Shown here: positions 1 through 9,588 of the stretch, piece after piece
How positions within the stretch are numbered: the stretch's first letter is position 1
Layout: each line of letters starts with the position of its first letter
Source of the DNA: a virus
DNA: 48,290 nt
Strand: one strand, 5' to 3'
Virus record (IMG/VR): IMGVR_UViG_3300011118_000001
Coordinates: 1-48,290 of that record
Notes under the pieces: generated by a model
Databases searched by the model: none
Told to the model about the DNA's origin: nothing
Seen by the model: only the letters and a program-made list of their open reading frames with translations
Translations under genes and position numbers: made by a program

Positions 1-123
1 AATAAGTTGTTTGAGGTTGTTCCTAACATCCCCATAACCTTTAGATTCTAACTCTGTTATAATAGGTTCATAATTGAGAACCATATTCAACAAACGTAAC
101 TCCTCAGCCATACCAACATATTC
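1..123. repeat. Direct terminal repeat, left copy (circular join)
   Basis: These 123 bases are identical to 48168-48290. Joining the ends at the repeat keeps the large leftward gene open, so this is the overlap of a circular or circularly permuted assembly rather than two functional elements. A true short terminal repeat of the packaged DNA cannot be excluded from sequence alone. Confidence 0.95.
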
Positions 124-2946
124 GGCTACGGCATATTGAACTGTAAAGAACTTACTGAAAGCATCCCCCACAATCAATGCACCTTTCGGGCCTTTACGTG
201 GTCTAAGAATACTTTTGTTTTCAAGTAAGGATATACTATATGTTCCTCTACCTTTAACGCGCAACGGCCTATCAACATTCAAATGCCAGTAATTTATTTC
301 ATCAGCTAATTTTTCAATGGCTTCAGGGTTAATACGACTATGGGTATAGTTTAATTGGGGAGCTATATATTCTGTTGCTATTTTAACAACAGCATTAGCA
401 AATGCCTTTGCCTTAGGGTTTGCCCTCACCAAATCTAACAACGGTTGAAGTTGTTCTTTGGTAAGAGGACCGGTTTTCTCACCGAAAATTTTTAGACCAG
501 CTTTCTCAATATGACCCATTCCCTCCTCTTGTTGAGCACTCAAATAAATATCAAGTAATTCTGCCATAGACAAACTGAATTTTTTACCATTCAATTCTAC
601 AGTATATTGCTTGGTTTTTGGTTTACCAACCAGTTCACGGCCACGTTGAATCAAGGCCAATCGCGGGTCTAACTGTAAGCTCATTTCCGCTAAATCATTT
701 GCTGTAACTCCGGCTTTATCCAGTGCATCTGTAAGCATATCAGTAGCACCCCGGAACACGGATGAAATCCTATGGATACTCCTACGGTAATTGGTGACAC
801 CAACTTCTTTTAATACCCCTTCTATTGCCCCACCTATTTTACGAATCAAGTGGGGAATACTTAAGTTATCTATTCCAACACCAATAGCTTTGGCAGTTTT
901 TAACAACCCACGTTTTCGCCTTGGGCCTCTACGAGTTATTATCTTTGGTTTCTTTTTGGTCTTACGTTCCAAATTCTCGACCTCGGCCAGAGCCTTGTCA
1001 AAAAACTCCTCGGTTTTAACTTCTCTTGTTCCTATAAACATTGTCTTTTGGTAATCCTCCGGGGGCAACACTCCAGCCTCCCGCGCTTCCCCCTGCAACG
1101 CCGTAACTAATGTTTTCATCTCTTTAGGTGTCATCCCTTTCATTGAGGGTTTACCAATCGTTTGCTGCATGAAGTCCCGGCGTTGGACCTCTTTCCACCC
1201 CAGTTTTTTGGGGAGTTGGTGACCGAGTTTCAGGAGTTTCCTACGACCCATCCGAGGGGATTTGGGTTTGACTGTTACCCCCTCTACCTCAGCGAAATCA
1301 ACACCTTCAGCTATCAAATGCTTACGGTCAATAAACTCTTGTGCCATTGCATCCTTACCGGTGAGTTTAAGTTGACCAGCTTTCTCTGCTATATCCCAAC
1401 CTTCTTGTGGTGATACGAAACGACCAGTATCAGTCACGAACCCAGAACCAGCAGGTATATCAAATTCCTCATTAGTTATAATTCTGCCTGATGCAGCTAC
1501 GTCCCTAAGAATATTAGCATGGGTAGTGCCTGTCAACATCTCACCTGATTTAAGGCGTATTGCTGAACCAGTCAATTTCTCTGGTTCCTCCCCAACCACC
1601 TCTGTTATTTGTGGGGCTTCTGCTTTGGGTAGTACACCAAATGGCTTTCCACCCTGATAGAATCCTACATCAATAAGTTCAAGAGTATGTTCATCTCCCT
1701 CTTGAACTTTTTCTAAAAGACTATCATAAGTTGGCCTATTAAACCCTTGAACAAGGTTGTTTAATCTACCAATAGCACGTTTATCTCCTTCTTGTATTTT
1801 TTCAATAAGGGCATCATATTGTTCTACTTCTTTTTTAATTTCTGGTAAAACTGGTTGTATGGGGGGTTTAGTTTCTATTCTTTCTACCGGCTTCTCTGCC
1901 GTTACCGGGGGTATTTCTACCCCCTCGACCGGAGTTCGGTCAGCCACAGCCCCAGATGGGGCTGGAATGGCCTCTATAGGAGCTACTGGTTCTACATCGG
2001 CCCGGCCTTTACCCTTAACAGCCCCGGCCACTCCACCGGCCACGCCCGGTATCAGACCTATCATAAACCCAAGATATGCTTCCTGAGCACGCCTGTCGAT
2101 GAATCCAGCAACCCCATCAGGAACACTCTTATCATATACCAATTTAGCCGTTATCTCCTGCCACGCCCCCTGTGATAGCTCCTCAAGCCCCTCCTGAGCC
2201 GCAATCTTAATAACATCCCATGTAGCATGTCGTAACCCCCGACCAGCTACCTTCTGAACTGTGCGATTCAACAGGGCGTTATATGAACCCTTACCAATTT
2301 TGAGTAATCCTTCCAACTGCATCTTCTCAAGAGCAGCAGACACAGAACCATATATGGCATACGTTATGGCCGCATCATCCTCAGATGCCCCATCCTGAAT
2401 AGCTTGGTCATATGCCTGTTGTCCCTCAGTCACATACATCATCCCCATTGCGAGGTTGGGGTGGCCAGCCAGAGTAAGGATACCAGCATTGACCAAAACA
2501 GGCATAGATTCAGCAACGGCTATACCCAATTTATCAGGGCTTATGAGAAGATCAATAAAGTTTTTAGGTGGATCAGATGCCCATTCAGGATGATTTTGTT
2601 CGATTATCTTGCGCCCAATCTTATGTAGCTCTGCTGGTTTGTTCAACCAATTGGCTACTTTATCAAAAGTTTGTTCTGAATCGGCCATCTGTTCCCGGAG
2701 TATTGCCTGACGTTCCGGGTCAGTTTCTCTGAGCACGGCATTGGCCATATCAAACTGACGAACAAGACCATACTGTTTCACAGCCATCGCAGGGGCGCGT
2801 AGAATGGCTTGTCCAACAGCCATTTCACCTTTGGCAACTGCACCCACAGCCCGTTCTGGGAACGAGGCACGGGTTATTGGGGCTTGTTCCCAAGCCGGTC
2901 TTTGTTCTGGTTCTACTATCGGTGCTTCTTCCCACTTTTTTGCCAT
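1..2946 (-). CDS. Large polyvalent/ejection-type virion protein, N-terminal 982 codons
   Basis: The gene starts at the ATG at 2946 and runs off the left edge; it continues in the same frame at 48167-47037, giving 1358 residues. The start follows the upstream stop in a TAATATG arrangement. The protein opens with a charged segment, then helical stretches. A Gly/Ala-rich hydrophobic segment (GLIPGVAGGVAGAVKG) lies near residues 290-312, followed by a Pro-rich linker (about 315-365) and a very basic stretch near residue 660 (RKTKKKPK). No enzymatic motif was recognised. Giant helical proteins at the end of a podovirus late operon are usually internal virion (ejection) or large polyvalent proteins carried in the capsid and injected with the DNA. 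That role is inferred from size, composition and position. Confidence 0.6.
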   Translation of the reverse strand, partial: MAKKWEEAPIVEPEQRPAWEQAPITRASFPERAVGAVAKGEMAVGQAILRAPAMAVKQYGLVRQFDMANAVLRETDPERQAILREQMADSEQTFDKVANWLNKPAELHKIGRKIIEQNHPEWASDPPKNFIDLLISPDKLGIAVAESMPVLVNAGILTLAGHPNLAMGMMYVTEGQQAYDQAIQDGASEDDAAITYAIYGSVSAALEKMQLEGLLKIGKGSYNALLNRTVQKVAGRGLRHATWDVIKIAAQEGLEELSQGAWQEITAKLVYDKSVPDGVAGFIDRRAQEAYLGFMIGLIPGVAGGVAGAVKGKGRADVEPVAPIEAIPAPSGAVADRTPVEGVEIPPVTAEKPVERIETKPPIQPVLPEIKKEVEQYDALIEKIQEGDKRAIGRLNNLVQGFNRPTYDSLLEKVQEGDEHTLELIDVGFYQGGKPFGVLPKAEAPQITEVVGEEPEKLTGSAIRLKSGEMLTGTTHANILRDVAASGRIITNEEFDIPAGSGFVTDTGRFVSPQEGWDIAEKAGQLKLTGKDAMAQEFIDRKHLIAEGVDFAEVEGVTVKPKSPRMGRRKLLKLGHQLPKKLGWKEVQRRDFMQQTIGKPSMKGMTPKEMKTLVTALQGEAREAGVLPPEDYQKTMFIGTREVKTEEFFDKALAEVENLERKTKKKPKIITRRGPRRKRGLLKTAKAIGVGIDNLSIPHLIRKIGGAIEGVLKEVGVTNYRRSIHRISSVFRGATDMLTDALDKAGVTANDLAEMSLQLDPRLALIQRGRELVGKPKTKQYTVELNGKKFSLSMAELLDIYLSAQQEEGMGHIEKAGLKIFGEKTGPLTKEQLQPLLDLVRANPKAKAFANAVVKIATEYIAPQLNYTHSRINPEAIEKLADEINYWHLNVDRPLRVKGRGTYSISLLENKSILRPRKGPKGALIVGDAFSKFFTVQYAVAEYVGMAEELRLLNMVLNYEPIITELESKGYGDVRNNLKQLI

Positions 2947-2947
2947 A

Positions 2948-3865
2948 TTAGGGTTTTGTCCTCACATTACCTTGAGGGTCAGTGAACTGTGCCCCACTCG
3001 GTAGTTTGTCATAATCGGCATCTGTAGATATACTTGGTAATTTTTGAGCAGCAGCTTTTCGTTTACCAACCAATTCTTTGTACAGCAAAGCAGCACCTAC
3101 TGGTGACATTGCTTGTAATTTCACCCTAAGGGGAACTTTGGGTTTCAAAGCCTTGGCCATAGGTGATATAGGTTGACCTTGTGCTTTACGGGCTGCGATA
3201 TTAAGTAGCCGAGTATCATAGGTTCGGGACATAAAAATATCTGGGTCAGTTTTTTTGAGTTGTTTCCACGTTTTAATAGTATGTTTACTACTTGACAAAG
3301 CCTGGTCCCATGCCAAATCAAAAGCCTTTTTCTCAGTAGTATTCATATCAGTATCATAGCCATATTTAGCCCTAACGCCGAAATATTGTTCCTTCAATTG
3401 TTCTGGGTCAGAATATTTACGACTTCCCTTACCCCACCCCCAGGGATTAACTATTGTTGATTCGGCAGCTTCCCCAAATTCTTTAACATAGGACTTAAAC
3501 TCGCCGGGCGTAAACCGTCCACGTTGTTCAGTTGGTTGTTTGGGGAACATAGCTTCGACTGTCTCTTGGGGAGCCACCAACTGCATCATAGCCCTTTGCC
3601 CCTTAATAACATTAATCTGACCGGATGCCATACCTTGTTTTATATCATCGAGTTGTAATTTGGTTGATATAAATTTGAACTTAGATTCGTCATATTCCTG
3701 TTGCATTTGGGCTATGGCTCTGTTGTGAGTTTCTTGTGAGAGACCGTAACCCCTGAGTGTTTTTTCTCTACGTCTATAATATTCCTTGAGTTCGTTTTGG
3801 TTCTTATCAAGGATTTTATAGGGGTCAATACCAGATGACCCTTGCCTGATATGTTGTATAGGCAT
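2948..3865 (-). CDS. Structural protein of unknown function (305 aa)
   Basis: A good AGGAG site precedes the ATG, and the stop lies one base before the start of the giant virion gene, so the two are probably translated together. The N-terminal half is rich in charged helix (near ELKEYYRRREKTLRGYG) and there is a Gly/Trp-rich segment in the middle (NPWGWGKGSRKY). The C-terminal third is basic. No membrane segment or catalytic motif was seen. Its place beside the ejection-type protein suggests an internal virion or tail-assembly role, which is inference only. Confidence 0.55.
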   Translation of the reverse strand: MPIQHIRQGSSGIDPYKILDKNQNELKEYYRRREKTLRGYGLSQETHNRAIAQMQQEYDESKFKFISTKLQLDDIKQGMASGQINVIKGQRAMMQLVAPQETVEAMFPKQPTEQRGRFTPGEFKSYVKEFGEAAESTIVNPWGWGKGSRKYSDPEQLKEQYFGVRAKYGYDTDMNTTEKKAFDLAWDQALSSSKHTIKTWKQLKKTDPDIFMSRTYDTRLLNIAARKAQGQPISPMAKALKPKVPLRVKLQAMSPVGAALLYKELVGKRKAAAQKLPSISTDADYDKLPSGAQFTDPQGNVRTKP

Positions 3866-3878
3866 TATATTCTCCTAA

Positions 3879-5465
3879 TTATGCTGCTGCTATAAGACCA
3901 TGCGTAATCATAGCATCTCGCAATGAATCAATAACTCCATCAGTTGTTACATCACCACTATTAATTGCATCATCACATCTCGCATCTATTACTCTATTAC
4001 TAACTACTTGAACATCATCTACTTGATAACTTTCGTCTGTAGTAATTACCCCTGCAAACGTAGCAAGTAAATCACTACCAATCTCTAATGCCTGAACTAA
4101 TCCAGCACCAGTATTAACACTCCATATACCCTTACCAAGCTGGTCATTTGCAACAGCACCATCGTGGGAGGCTTCAAACTGAAAACATGCTGTTTCCGTA
4201 CCAGCACCATCTTCACGTTTGAAAATTAGTCTTGATTCCCCACCACCATCTGTATCTTCGTGAGTGGAATTATGAAGAGTTAGATAAGGAGTAGTATGAG
4301 TCCATTCTGCGAAAGTTTCAGGATTAGGTTCCATGTAGCCGACATTGCCATTGGCCAAAATTCTTACCTTTTCAACTCCCCCAGTTGTAAAAGCTAAAAT
4401 ATCATCAGCAATATTATACAGTCCAGTATTAGGGTCTTGGTTGAATGATATACTGGGATTCGTCACTACACCTCTATTACGCGCTTCCAAAGAATTTGGT
4501 TTCATGTCACCATCAGCGGTTACATCACCATTTTCATCTACAATGAATCTTTGAGCATCAACATCCGTTCCAATTTGGAATAATATCTGACCCGGACTTG
4601 GACTATCTTGATATATATGTACGTTAGCTAAAGGTGTTGCCGTCCCAAACCCCCATCTCTTATTAACCGTATCAACATTGTCAATAACTGTACCATCGGC
4701 ACTTTTGACCTGAAAGAAAGTCGTAGAGTCGATTGTTGGTTGTAGTATCACACTATCAGAACCAACTACAGAACCATTAGCTAATTTAATTTCCTCAGAA
4801 GAAAATGTCCCACCACTAAAATCAATCCCATAAGTAAATGCTTTATTTCCCGCTGAAAGATTAGTTCCCTTAAAATATATACCAGCATCATAAGCCTGAC
4901 CATTCCCACCAACAGCCTCATTCTCAATATATATACCATATCCTGTCCCAAACGAACCAGCACCGGCAGCATTTCTGGAATGTCCCCTAACGTGAAGGGT
5001 CTTGAGATTGGTAACAGTATCTAATGCCCCCCATTCAGTGCCTATCAACGCACCACGCATCGTAGAGATTGTAGCGGCAGTAGTAGTTGATTTGCCAATA
5101 GCTTCAATCAATGCACCTTGGAGCACACCTGCATTGATGCCATCGTTGTTAGCAGCCTGAAGCAATGCCCCCTGTGCTGTTGCTGTAGTATCAGTAGTAA
5201 CTAACTGTGCTCTGGAACGTATGCCAGTGACATCATAATCATTACCAGAATAGTGAAGTTCAAATCCATGTTGGCGGGTAGATGTGACATCGACAGGACT
5301 CGCTTGAGAACCAACAACTAATTTACCAGTAAGGGTTGCACCTGCCCATGTAGGGCTACTCCCCGTGCCAAGTTCCTGACCTATCACCCGACTGGCAAGG
5401 TCATTTATGATAAACTCAAGATTGAGCCAATCATGTGCAACTAAACTATATTGTTCTATACCCAT
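3879..5465 (-). CDS. Probable tail fibre / appendage protein (528 aa)
   Basis: The translation is low in charge and rich in Gly, Thr, Asn and Asp, with short repeated beta-type segments such as NEDGDVTADGD-like turns, WGFGTATPLANVHI and PNTGLYNIADDILAF. Segments of the form 'G.GT.tP...lhv' followed by 'nGdvta.gd' are common in phage tail fibres and in the stalk before intramolecular chaperones. The first 40 residues, which include a helical stretch, could attach the fibre to the virion. The last residues form a short helical tail (VIDSLRDAMITHGLIAAA). No enzymatic motif was seen. Its site in the tail block supports a host-recognition fibre. Confidence 0.6.
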   Translation of the reverse strand: MGIEQYSLVAHDWLNLEFIINDLASRVIGQELGTGSSPTWAGATLTGKLVVGSQASPVDVTSTRQHGFELHYSGNDYDVTGIRSRAQLVTTDTTATAQGALLQAANNDGINAGVLQGALIEAIGKSTTTAATISTMRGALIGTEWGALDTVTNLKTLHVRGHSRNAAGAGSFGTGYGIYIENEAVGGNGQAYDAGIYFKGTNLSAGNKAFTYGIDFSGGTFSSEEIKLANGSVVGSDSVILQPTIDSTTFFQVKSADGTVIDNVDTVNKRWGFGTATPLANVHIYQDSPSPGQILFQIGTDVDAQRFIVDENGDVTADGDMKPNSLEARNRGVVTNPSISFNQDPNTGLYNIADDILAFTTGGVEKVRILANGNVGYMEPNPETFAEWTHTTPYLTLHNSTHEDTDGGGESRLIFKREDGAGTETACFQFEASHDGAVANDQLGKGIWSVNTGAGLVQALEIGSDLLATFAGVITTDESYQVDDVQVVSNRVIDARCDDAINSGDVTTDGVIDSLRDAMITHGLIAAA

Positions 5466-5470
5466 TGCTA

Positions 5471-6142
5471 TTAGAATTTCATAGTATTGTATGTACCACC
5501 AGGACTGGTTATTGGTCTATTTCTTACATCAAACTCACGCATAAATTGAGATAGTGATTTACGTTGCGTTGCTGCTGTCGCCTTGATTTGTGCCCTTTGC
5601 ATTGCTTCTTGAGAAGCCCGCGCCTCAGCCCCACCCAGATATGACATATACGGAGCATACACCGGGTCTTGAGTCGTGGCCAATGTTTGTGCCCGTTGGC
5701 CGCGCAAACCAGCCAAACTTTGCAATGCTTGAGTCAAAAACTGAGTACGGACATCTTCCACACCGGCAAGACCCTGAGCCAAATCTCTTTTGACCCGCAA
5801 CCCTGTTCCTGTTGCCAATGACCCACTACTCATCCCAGTTGCCACTTGACTGGACAACGCCTCGGCCTGAGCTTGCCTGGCTTGTTCCTGCAACAACATG
5901 GCTTGGCCTTGGCCATATCCACCACCCGGTTGGAACATCTGCACACTTCGTTGTAGGGGTTGTTCAGCACCGGCAAACATCCCCCGTGCTTCTCTTTGAG
6001 TACCCAACCACCTTTGCAAAGCTGATTGAGCTACACTTCTACCATAACTTTGTCGTGGATTATAATTAGATGTTTGATATGGTGCTGGTTGCCGCCCAAA
6101 ATTTATAGATGGAATCCGCGCTCTACCTGATTTATAAAGCAT
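5471..6142 (-). CDS. Gln/Ala-rich virion-associated protein (223 aa)
   Basis: The ATG overlaps the stop of the upstream nozzle-like gene (TAATG), so translation is likely coupled. The protein is rich in Gln, Ala, Arg and Gly. It has a disordered basic N-terminus (PYQTSNYNPRQSYGR), long amphipathic helices between about residues 40 and 190, and no Cys. Small Ala/Gln-rich helical proteins in this position of podovirus operons are often internal core or ejection proteins. That assignment is inferred from composition and position. Confidence 0.5.
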   Translation of the reverse strand: MLYKSGRARIPSINFGRQPAPYQTSNYNPRQSYGRSVAQSALQRWLGTQREARGMFAGAEQPLQRSVQMFQPGGGYGQGQAMLLQEQARQAQAEALSSQVATGMSSGSLATGTGLRVKRDLAQGLAGVEDVRTQFLTQALQSLAGLRGQRAQTLATTQDPVYAPYMSYLGGAEARASQEAMQRAQIKATAATQRKSLSQFMREFDVRNRPITSPGGTYNTMKF

Positions 6143-7665
6143 TACTTACTCCTTCCAGACTCTTGTAAATCTGTATCTATTTTTTCCATACTCCAACTTG
6201 ACGCAACTGAGGTGTTGGATAATTTTATTCCAACTGCCATAGCCTCTACATGTTGTCTAATTGATGGAAGTAATTTATCAACTGCAAATGTTTTTGACAC
6301 TTTGGGTGATTCACCATCAACAACATTCTTTATTAAGTGCTGGGCTGTAAGACCAGAATACACAGAAGCCGTAATAGAATCAGTATCTATACCAGTCCTG
6401 ATGGATAACTCATCCAAACTCACTTTAGCTCTTATGTTTTGGCCGACTATTGGCCCTAACAAAACTTCACTCTCTATGGCCGCGTCACCGTCATCAGATT
6501 TTTTTGATTCATCCCACTTACGAATATAGCCATCATTGCACCCGGCCAATAAAACTCGCTGGGATTTGACTCTTGAATCAAAATAAGCCAAAATAGTAGG
6601 GATATGTGCTTCCTGATATTCTTCAGGGAACACGCCACCTGTTCTCAAGTCCAACCAAAAGATAGCATTCCACTTCCCATCATATTGACTAACTGAAATT
6701 TCTATACCATACCTGTCCTTGTCGTATTCCATTGTCACCCTATCGGTGCGCCTATTAAGTCCTAAATTAGAAATTAATTTGGGCAAATGTTCTTTAGTAA
6801 GATTGGTGGGTGATTGACCTTCAATTATAGCAGCAGCCGTAAGTCCATATATCCCATCACTACCAACCCAATATAGATTATTTTTGTCATCCCAACAATA
6901 TGCTGTGTCACTAAAGATACCAGTTGTATCAGACAAGGTAGTAAAAAACCCACCTTTGGCCGGGTCTGCCCGCATCACGAACATATTATTGAGACAGCCA
7001 AATACCATAGTATTGCCCTTATAAGGTATCATAGCTATAATCTTATCACCAACCAATCCTGCCTTTTTAGTTGCCTGGCTGTTCTGGGCCGAGGCCACAT
7101 CATCAACTACCAAAAGAAGGTCAAGGGGGTCATTGATTCGAGTAGCAAACCATTGGTGGGGGTTCTGGATACTGTTCATAAAAATCCTGCCCCAACACAA
7201 GGCCATAATATTAGACCCACCATCAGGAAACGTACCAATAGATAATGTCCAGTTTAACCAGTGTGGTGGAGCGACTATCTTGGCGGCATCGGCAGGAGTT
7301 ACTGTAGCCCCAGAATCGGCTCCGGTTATAAGTTTGGAATGAACAAATTCAGTTGTAGTAGTTCGGTATATCAAACTCCAAGCCGTTGCCCCACTCCCTA
7401 CGTTCTCATCGAAAATACCAATGGCCCCGGAATCAGCCTGTGTCACTACTTCACCTTGGGTGAACGTGCCGGTGACTGTGCCAACTATACGGGTATTAAT
7501 GAAATCCAACTTGTGAAATCCGCTATCAGCCTTGGTTGCAGAATACGCTCGTCCATCCGCGAAATAAACCTTCTGGTACGCAGGCTGTATGGCCACCTGG
7601 CCTGATGTATCGAGGTCGTTTACCGTGAATCCGTGACCGGAAGCTAACTCTGTTAAAGTCGCCAT
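6142..7665 (-). CDS. Nozzle-like / beta-propeller tail protein (507 aa)
   Basis: A GGAGA site precedes the ATG. The sequence is beta-rich. It carries blade-like segments such as GDKIIAMIPYKGNTMVFGCL, then FVMRADPAKGGF, YCWDDKNNLYWVGSDGIYGL and LLAGCNDGYIRKWDES. This pattern resembles the tail nozzle and P22 gp10-like stabilisation proteins of podoviruses, which close the portal channel and hold the fibres. The usual N-terminal module with an 'R-GG-RPG' signature is missing here, but a similar module is encoded separately at 9588-9824. Identification rests on fold-like patterns, not on an alignment. Confidence 0.5.
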   Translation of the reverse strand: MATLTELASGHGFTVNDLDTSGQVAIQPAYQKVYFADGRAYSATKADSGFHKLDFINTRIVGTVTGTFTQGEVVTQADSGAIGIFDENVGSGATAWSLIYRTTTTEFVHSKLITGADSGATVTPADAAKIVAPPHWLNWTLSIGTFPDGGSNIMALCWGRIFMNSIQNPHQWFATRINDPLDLLLVVDDVASAQNSQATKKAGLVGDKIIAMIPYKGNTMVFGCLNNMFVMRADPAKGGFFTTLSDTTGIFSDTAYCWDDKNNLYWVGSDGIYGLTAAAIIEGQSPTNLTKEHLPKLISNLGLNRRTDRVTMEYDKDRYGIEISVSQYDGKWNAIFWLDLRTGGVFPEEYQEAHIPTILAYFDSRVKSQRVLLAGCNDGYIRKWDESKKSDDGDAAIESEVLLGPIVGQNIRAKVSLDELSIRTGIDTDSITASVYSGLTAQHLIKNVVDGESPKVSKTFAVDKLLPSIRQHVEAMAVGIKLSNTSVASSWSMEKIDTDLQESGRSK

Positions 7666-7676
7666 GTCACTGTCTC

Positions 7677-8051
7677 CTACACCTCACCAAAATAAATCTT
7701 TTTGTGGCCCAAAACCACCACACGGTTTTTCAATCTTCCACCCCCCGTGTACTCGAAGTCATCTATATCTACCCAACCTACTGTTGGTTGCCATACCAAG
7801 TCGGGGTCATAATCAGACCTACGAGTGAATATAGTAAAAGGTGATTGTTGTGAAATAAAAGTCCAAGTGTCACCTGTCGTGGTCAACTCAGTTACATCAT
7901 CATAAGTATCAACACGCCATTCGTAAATAGAATAATAAGCCAACAAATCCTGTATGGCACTTGGAATAGTCAACTCTGTCTCGTAGGTGTTATCTATATG
8001 TGTCCAACTGTCACCAGATAATCTATAATATACTTTATACTGAATAGCCAT
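7677..8051 (-). CDS. Fibronectin-like appendage protein (124 aa)
   Basis: I chose the ATG at 8051 because it forms a TAATG overlap with the upstream stop; an in-frame start 18 bases earlier would overlap that gene further. The N-terminal 70 residues read as one Fn3-like strand set (YKVYYRLSGDSWTHIDNTYET, then IYEWRVDTYDDVTEL). The C-terminus ends in VVLGHKKIYFGEV, resembling the end of the LamG protein at 8770-9588 (GEEGEVYFGTG). It probably decorates the tail together with its two upstream neighbours. Confidence 0.5.
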   Translation of the reverse strand: MAIQYKVYYRLSGDSWTHIDNTYETELTIPSAIQDLLAYYSIYEWRVDTYDDVTELTTTGDTWTFISQQSPFTIFTRRSDYDPDLVWQPTVGWVDIDDFEYTGGGRLKNRVVVLGHKKIYFGEV

Positions 8052-8767
8052 TAAGCTGGTGCTTCCCACTGTAATTTTTTAAGTTTCTCTATTCCTGTTA
8101 TTTTTATATCTTCTTGGTCATCTGTTGGTGTTGGGTTTTGGGCTTTTCCTGGTGCAGCAACTGTGAACCACCAATCATTACCTGTCCTTGTTCCATTCTC
8201 ATTAATAGGGTCTATTCTCCAATAACAAGTATCTGTAAACAACGCCCTTTGCACATCACTAAGTACAATTGACACACTACTTTGGGCGCTTGATATTAAA
8301 GTAAGATTATCTACCGCGTCCCCCACATAAACATTATAGGTATCAGCAGCACCACCATCTTCCCAGGATAGTGTCAAACCAGAAAAATCAATTTCTGTTG
8401 CTGTGTCTGCCGGTGTTGGGTTCTTTGGGAGGGGAGTATTCCCCTCATTAAGAGTAAAACTATGTGCGGTACTATAACTCCATTCTTCTTCTCCTGGTTT
8501 TTTGAATTTGAAATGCCAACTATATACCCCAGCAGACATTGAAGGCATATATACGCTTCTAAATATTTTAGTTGCATCGTGATTATACCAAGAACTTGAC
8601 CACTCTGTTTCACCCCCACCACCAATACTCCAAACTAAATAAAAAGTGTCTCCCACATCTATATCTACACCATCATCATAATATTGAACCCAACTAAGAT
8701 TTCCATAATCGTCACGATAATGTTCTGAACCTTCTGTTGGTGTTTGAGTTGTTTCTACCCAAGCCAT
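8051..8767 (-). CDS. Tandem Fn3/Ig-like tail-associated protein (238 aa)
   Basis: Three beta-sandwich-like units can be read. The first covers residues 1 to about 105 (with FYLVWSIGGGGETEWSS and YSWHFKFKKPGEEEW). The second begins near NPTPADTATEIDFSG and holds LSWEDGGAADTYNVYVG. A short third begins at NPTPTDDQEDIKITG. The 'NPTPAD...v.W' opening is typical of Fn3-type domains in extracellular and phage appendage proteins, which bind carbohydrate or act as spacers. The start lies two bases after the stop of the LamG gene. Confidence 0.55.
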   Translation of the reverse strand: MAWVETTQTPTEGSEHYRDDYGNLSWVQYYDDGVDIDVGDTFYLVWSIGGGGETEWSSSWYNHDATKIFRSVYMPSMSAGVYSWHFKFKKPGEEEWSYSTAHSFTLNEGNTPLPKNPTPADTATEIDFSGLTLSWEDGGAADTYNVYVGDAVDNLTLISSAQSSVSIVLSDVQRALFTDTCYWRIDPINENGTRTGNDWWFTVAAPGKAQNPTPTDDQEDIKITGIEKLKKLQWEAPA

Positions 8768-8769
8768 AC

Positions 8770-9588
8770 CTACCCCGTTCCGAAATAAACTTCACCTTCT
8801 TCGCCAACAGCAACCAGATACTCAGCAAACGCCCCTGGGATGGTCACACGACCACTCCCCCAGGTTTCACTTTCTTCGTCCCAGTATTTGTCTGCATCAT
8901 AATCAACAGGTCTATCCCCCGGCCAACCAATAGATGCGCCAGTATAAGCACTAACATTAGGGTTATCATCCGAGTCCCAAATTGGGTCATTGTGTGCAAC
9001 TAAAGTATTACTATTTGCTAATTCGTTACCATTTGATTTTAATGGCCAATAGGCTTCTAAACTTGCAAGTTCAACATCCTGTGGATTGGTTCCGCCCGCA
9101 AGGGAAACAATTTGTGCATCACTTAAATCTGTTGACCAAATACTAACGTGGGCTATTTTACCACCAAAATATGCACTGGTTACTGTTTTATATGTTCCAA
9201 TTAATATTTGGTCAAACAAAGAAAAATTAACATTCTGATTGTCTGTATTTACAATCTTACCTCCACCATTTATATATACCCTCCTGTCCGTAGAACTATA
9301 AAAAACACAGGCAATATGTGTCCAAACACCTTTAGAATATCCATTTGAACTTCTCGCACGCTTCCACGCTGTAGCATATTCCAAAGCTGCAACAGGATCG
9401 CCAGCAACAGCACCCGCCAACCAACTTGACAAAAACTCATTAGAGTTATTAGTAATAGAAAATATACCCTGATAATTGTCCAAATCAAAACTTTTAACCC
9501 ACGCCGTTATTGTAATTGGTTTTGTAGTTACACCTACTGTAGTAGTTTTCAAATATTGTTCTAAACTTCTATTAAGAATAACAGACAT
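8770..9588 (-). CDS. LamG-like (concanavalin A-type jelly roll) protein (272 aa)
   Basis: The order of motifs fits a LamG/pentraxin-type lectin fold: ITITAWVKSFD near residue 27, a YQGIFSITN strand, GVWTHIACVF near residue 88, RRVYINGGG, then FGGKIAHVSIWSTDLSDAQI with the usual conserved Trp, followed by LEAYWPLKSNG. Such domains bind sugars or displayed glycans. In phages they occur in fibres and head or tail decorations. The ATG overlaps the upstream stop (TAATG). A C-terminal extension of about 70 residues (with PGDRPVDYDADKYWDEE) lies outside the lectin fold. Confidence 0.7.
   Translation of the reverse strand: MSVILNRSLEQYLKTTTVGVTTKPITITAWVKSFDLDNYQGIFSITNNSNEFLSSWLAGAVAGDPVAALEYATAWKRARSSNGYSKGVWTHIACVFYSSTDRRVYINGGGKIVNTDNQNVNFSLFDQILIGTYKTVTSAYFGGKIAHVSIWSTDLSDAQIVSLAGGTNPQDVELASLEAYWPLKSNGNELANSNTLVAHNDPIWDSDDNPNVSAYTGASIGWPGDRPVDYDADKYWDEESETWGSGRVTIPGAFAEYLVAVGEEGEVYFGTG

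Noticed and set aside
1-123. Long terminal repeats of an integrated element
   Set aside because: The repeat lies inside one reading frame that is continuous across the join, so it is an assembly overlap of a circle.
7261-7605. 114-codon rightward frame opposite the nozzle-like gene
   Set aside because: It is a shadow of a well-supported leftward gene with no ribosome site.
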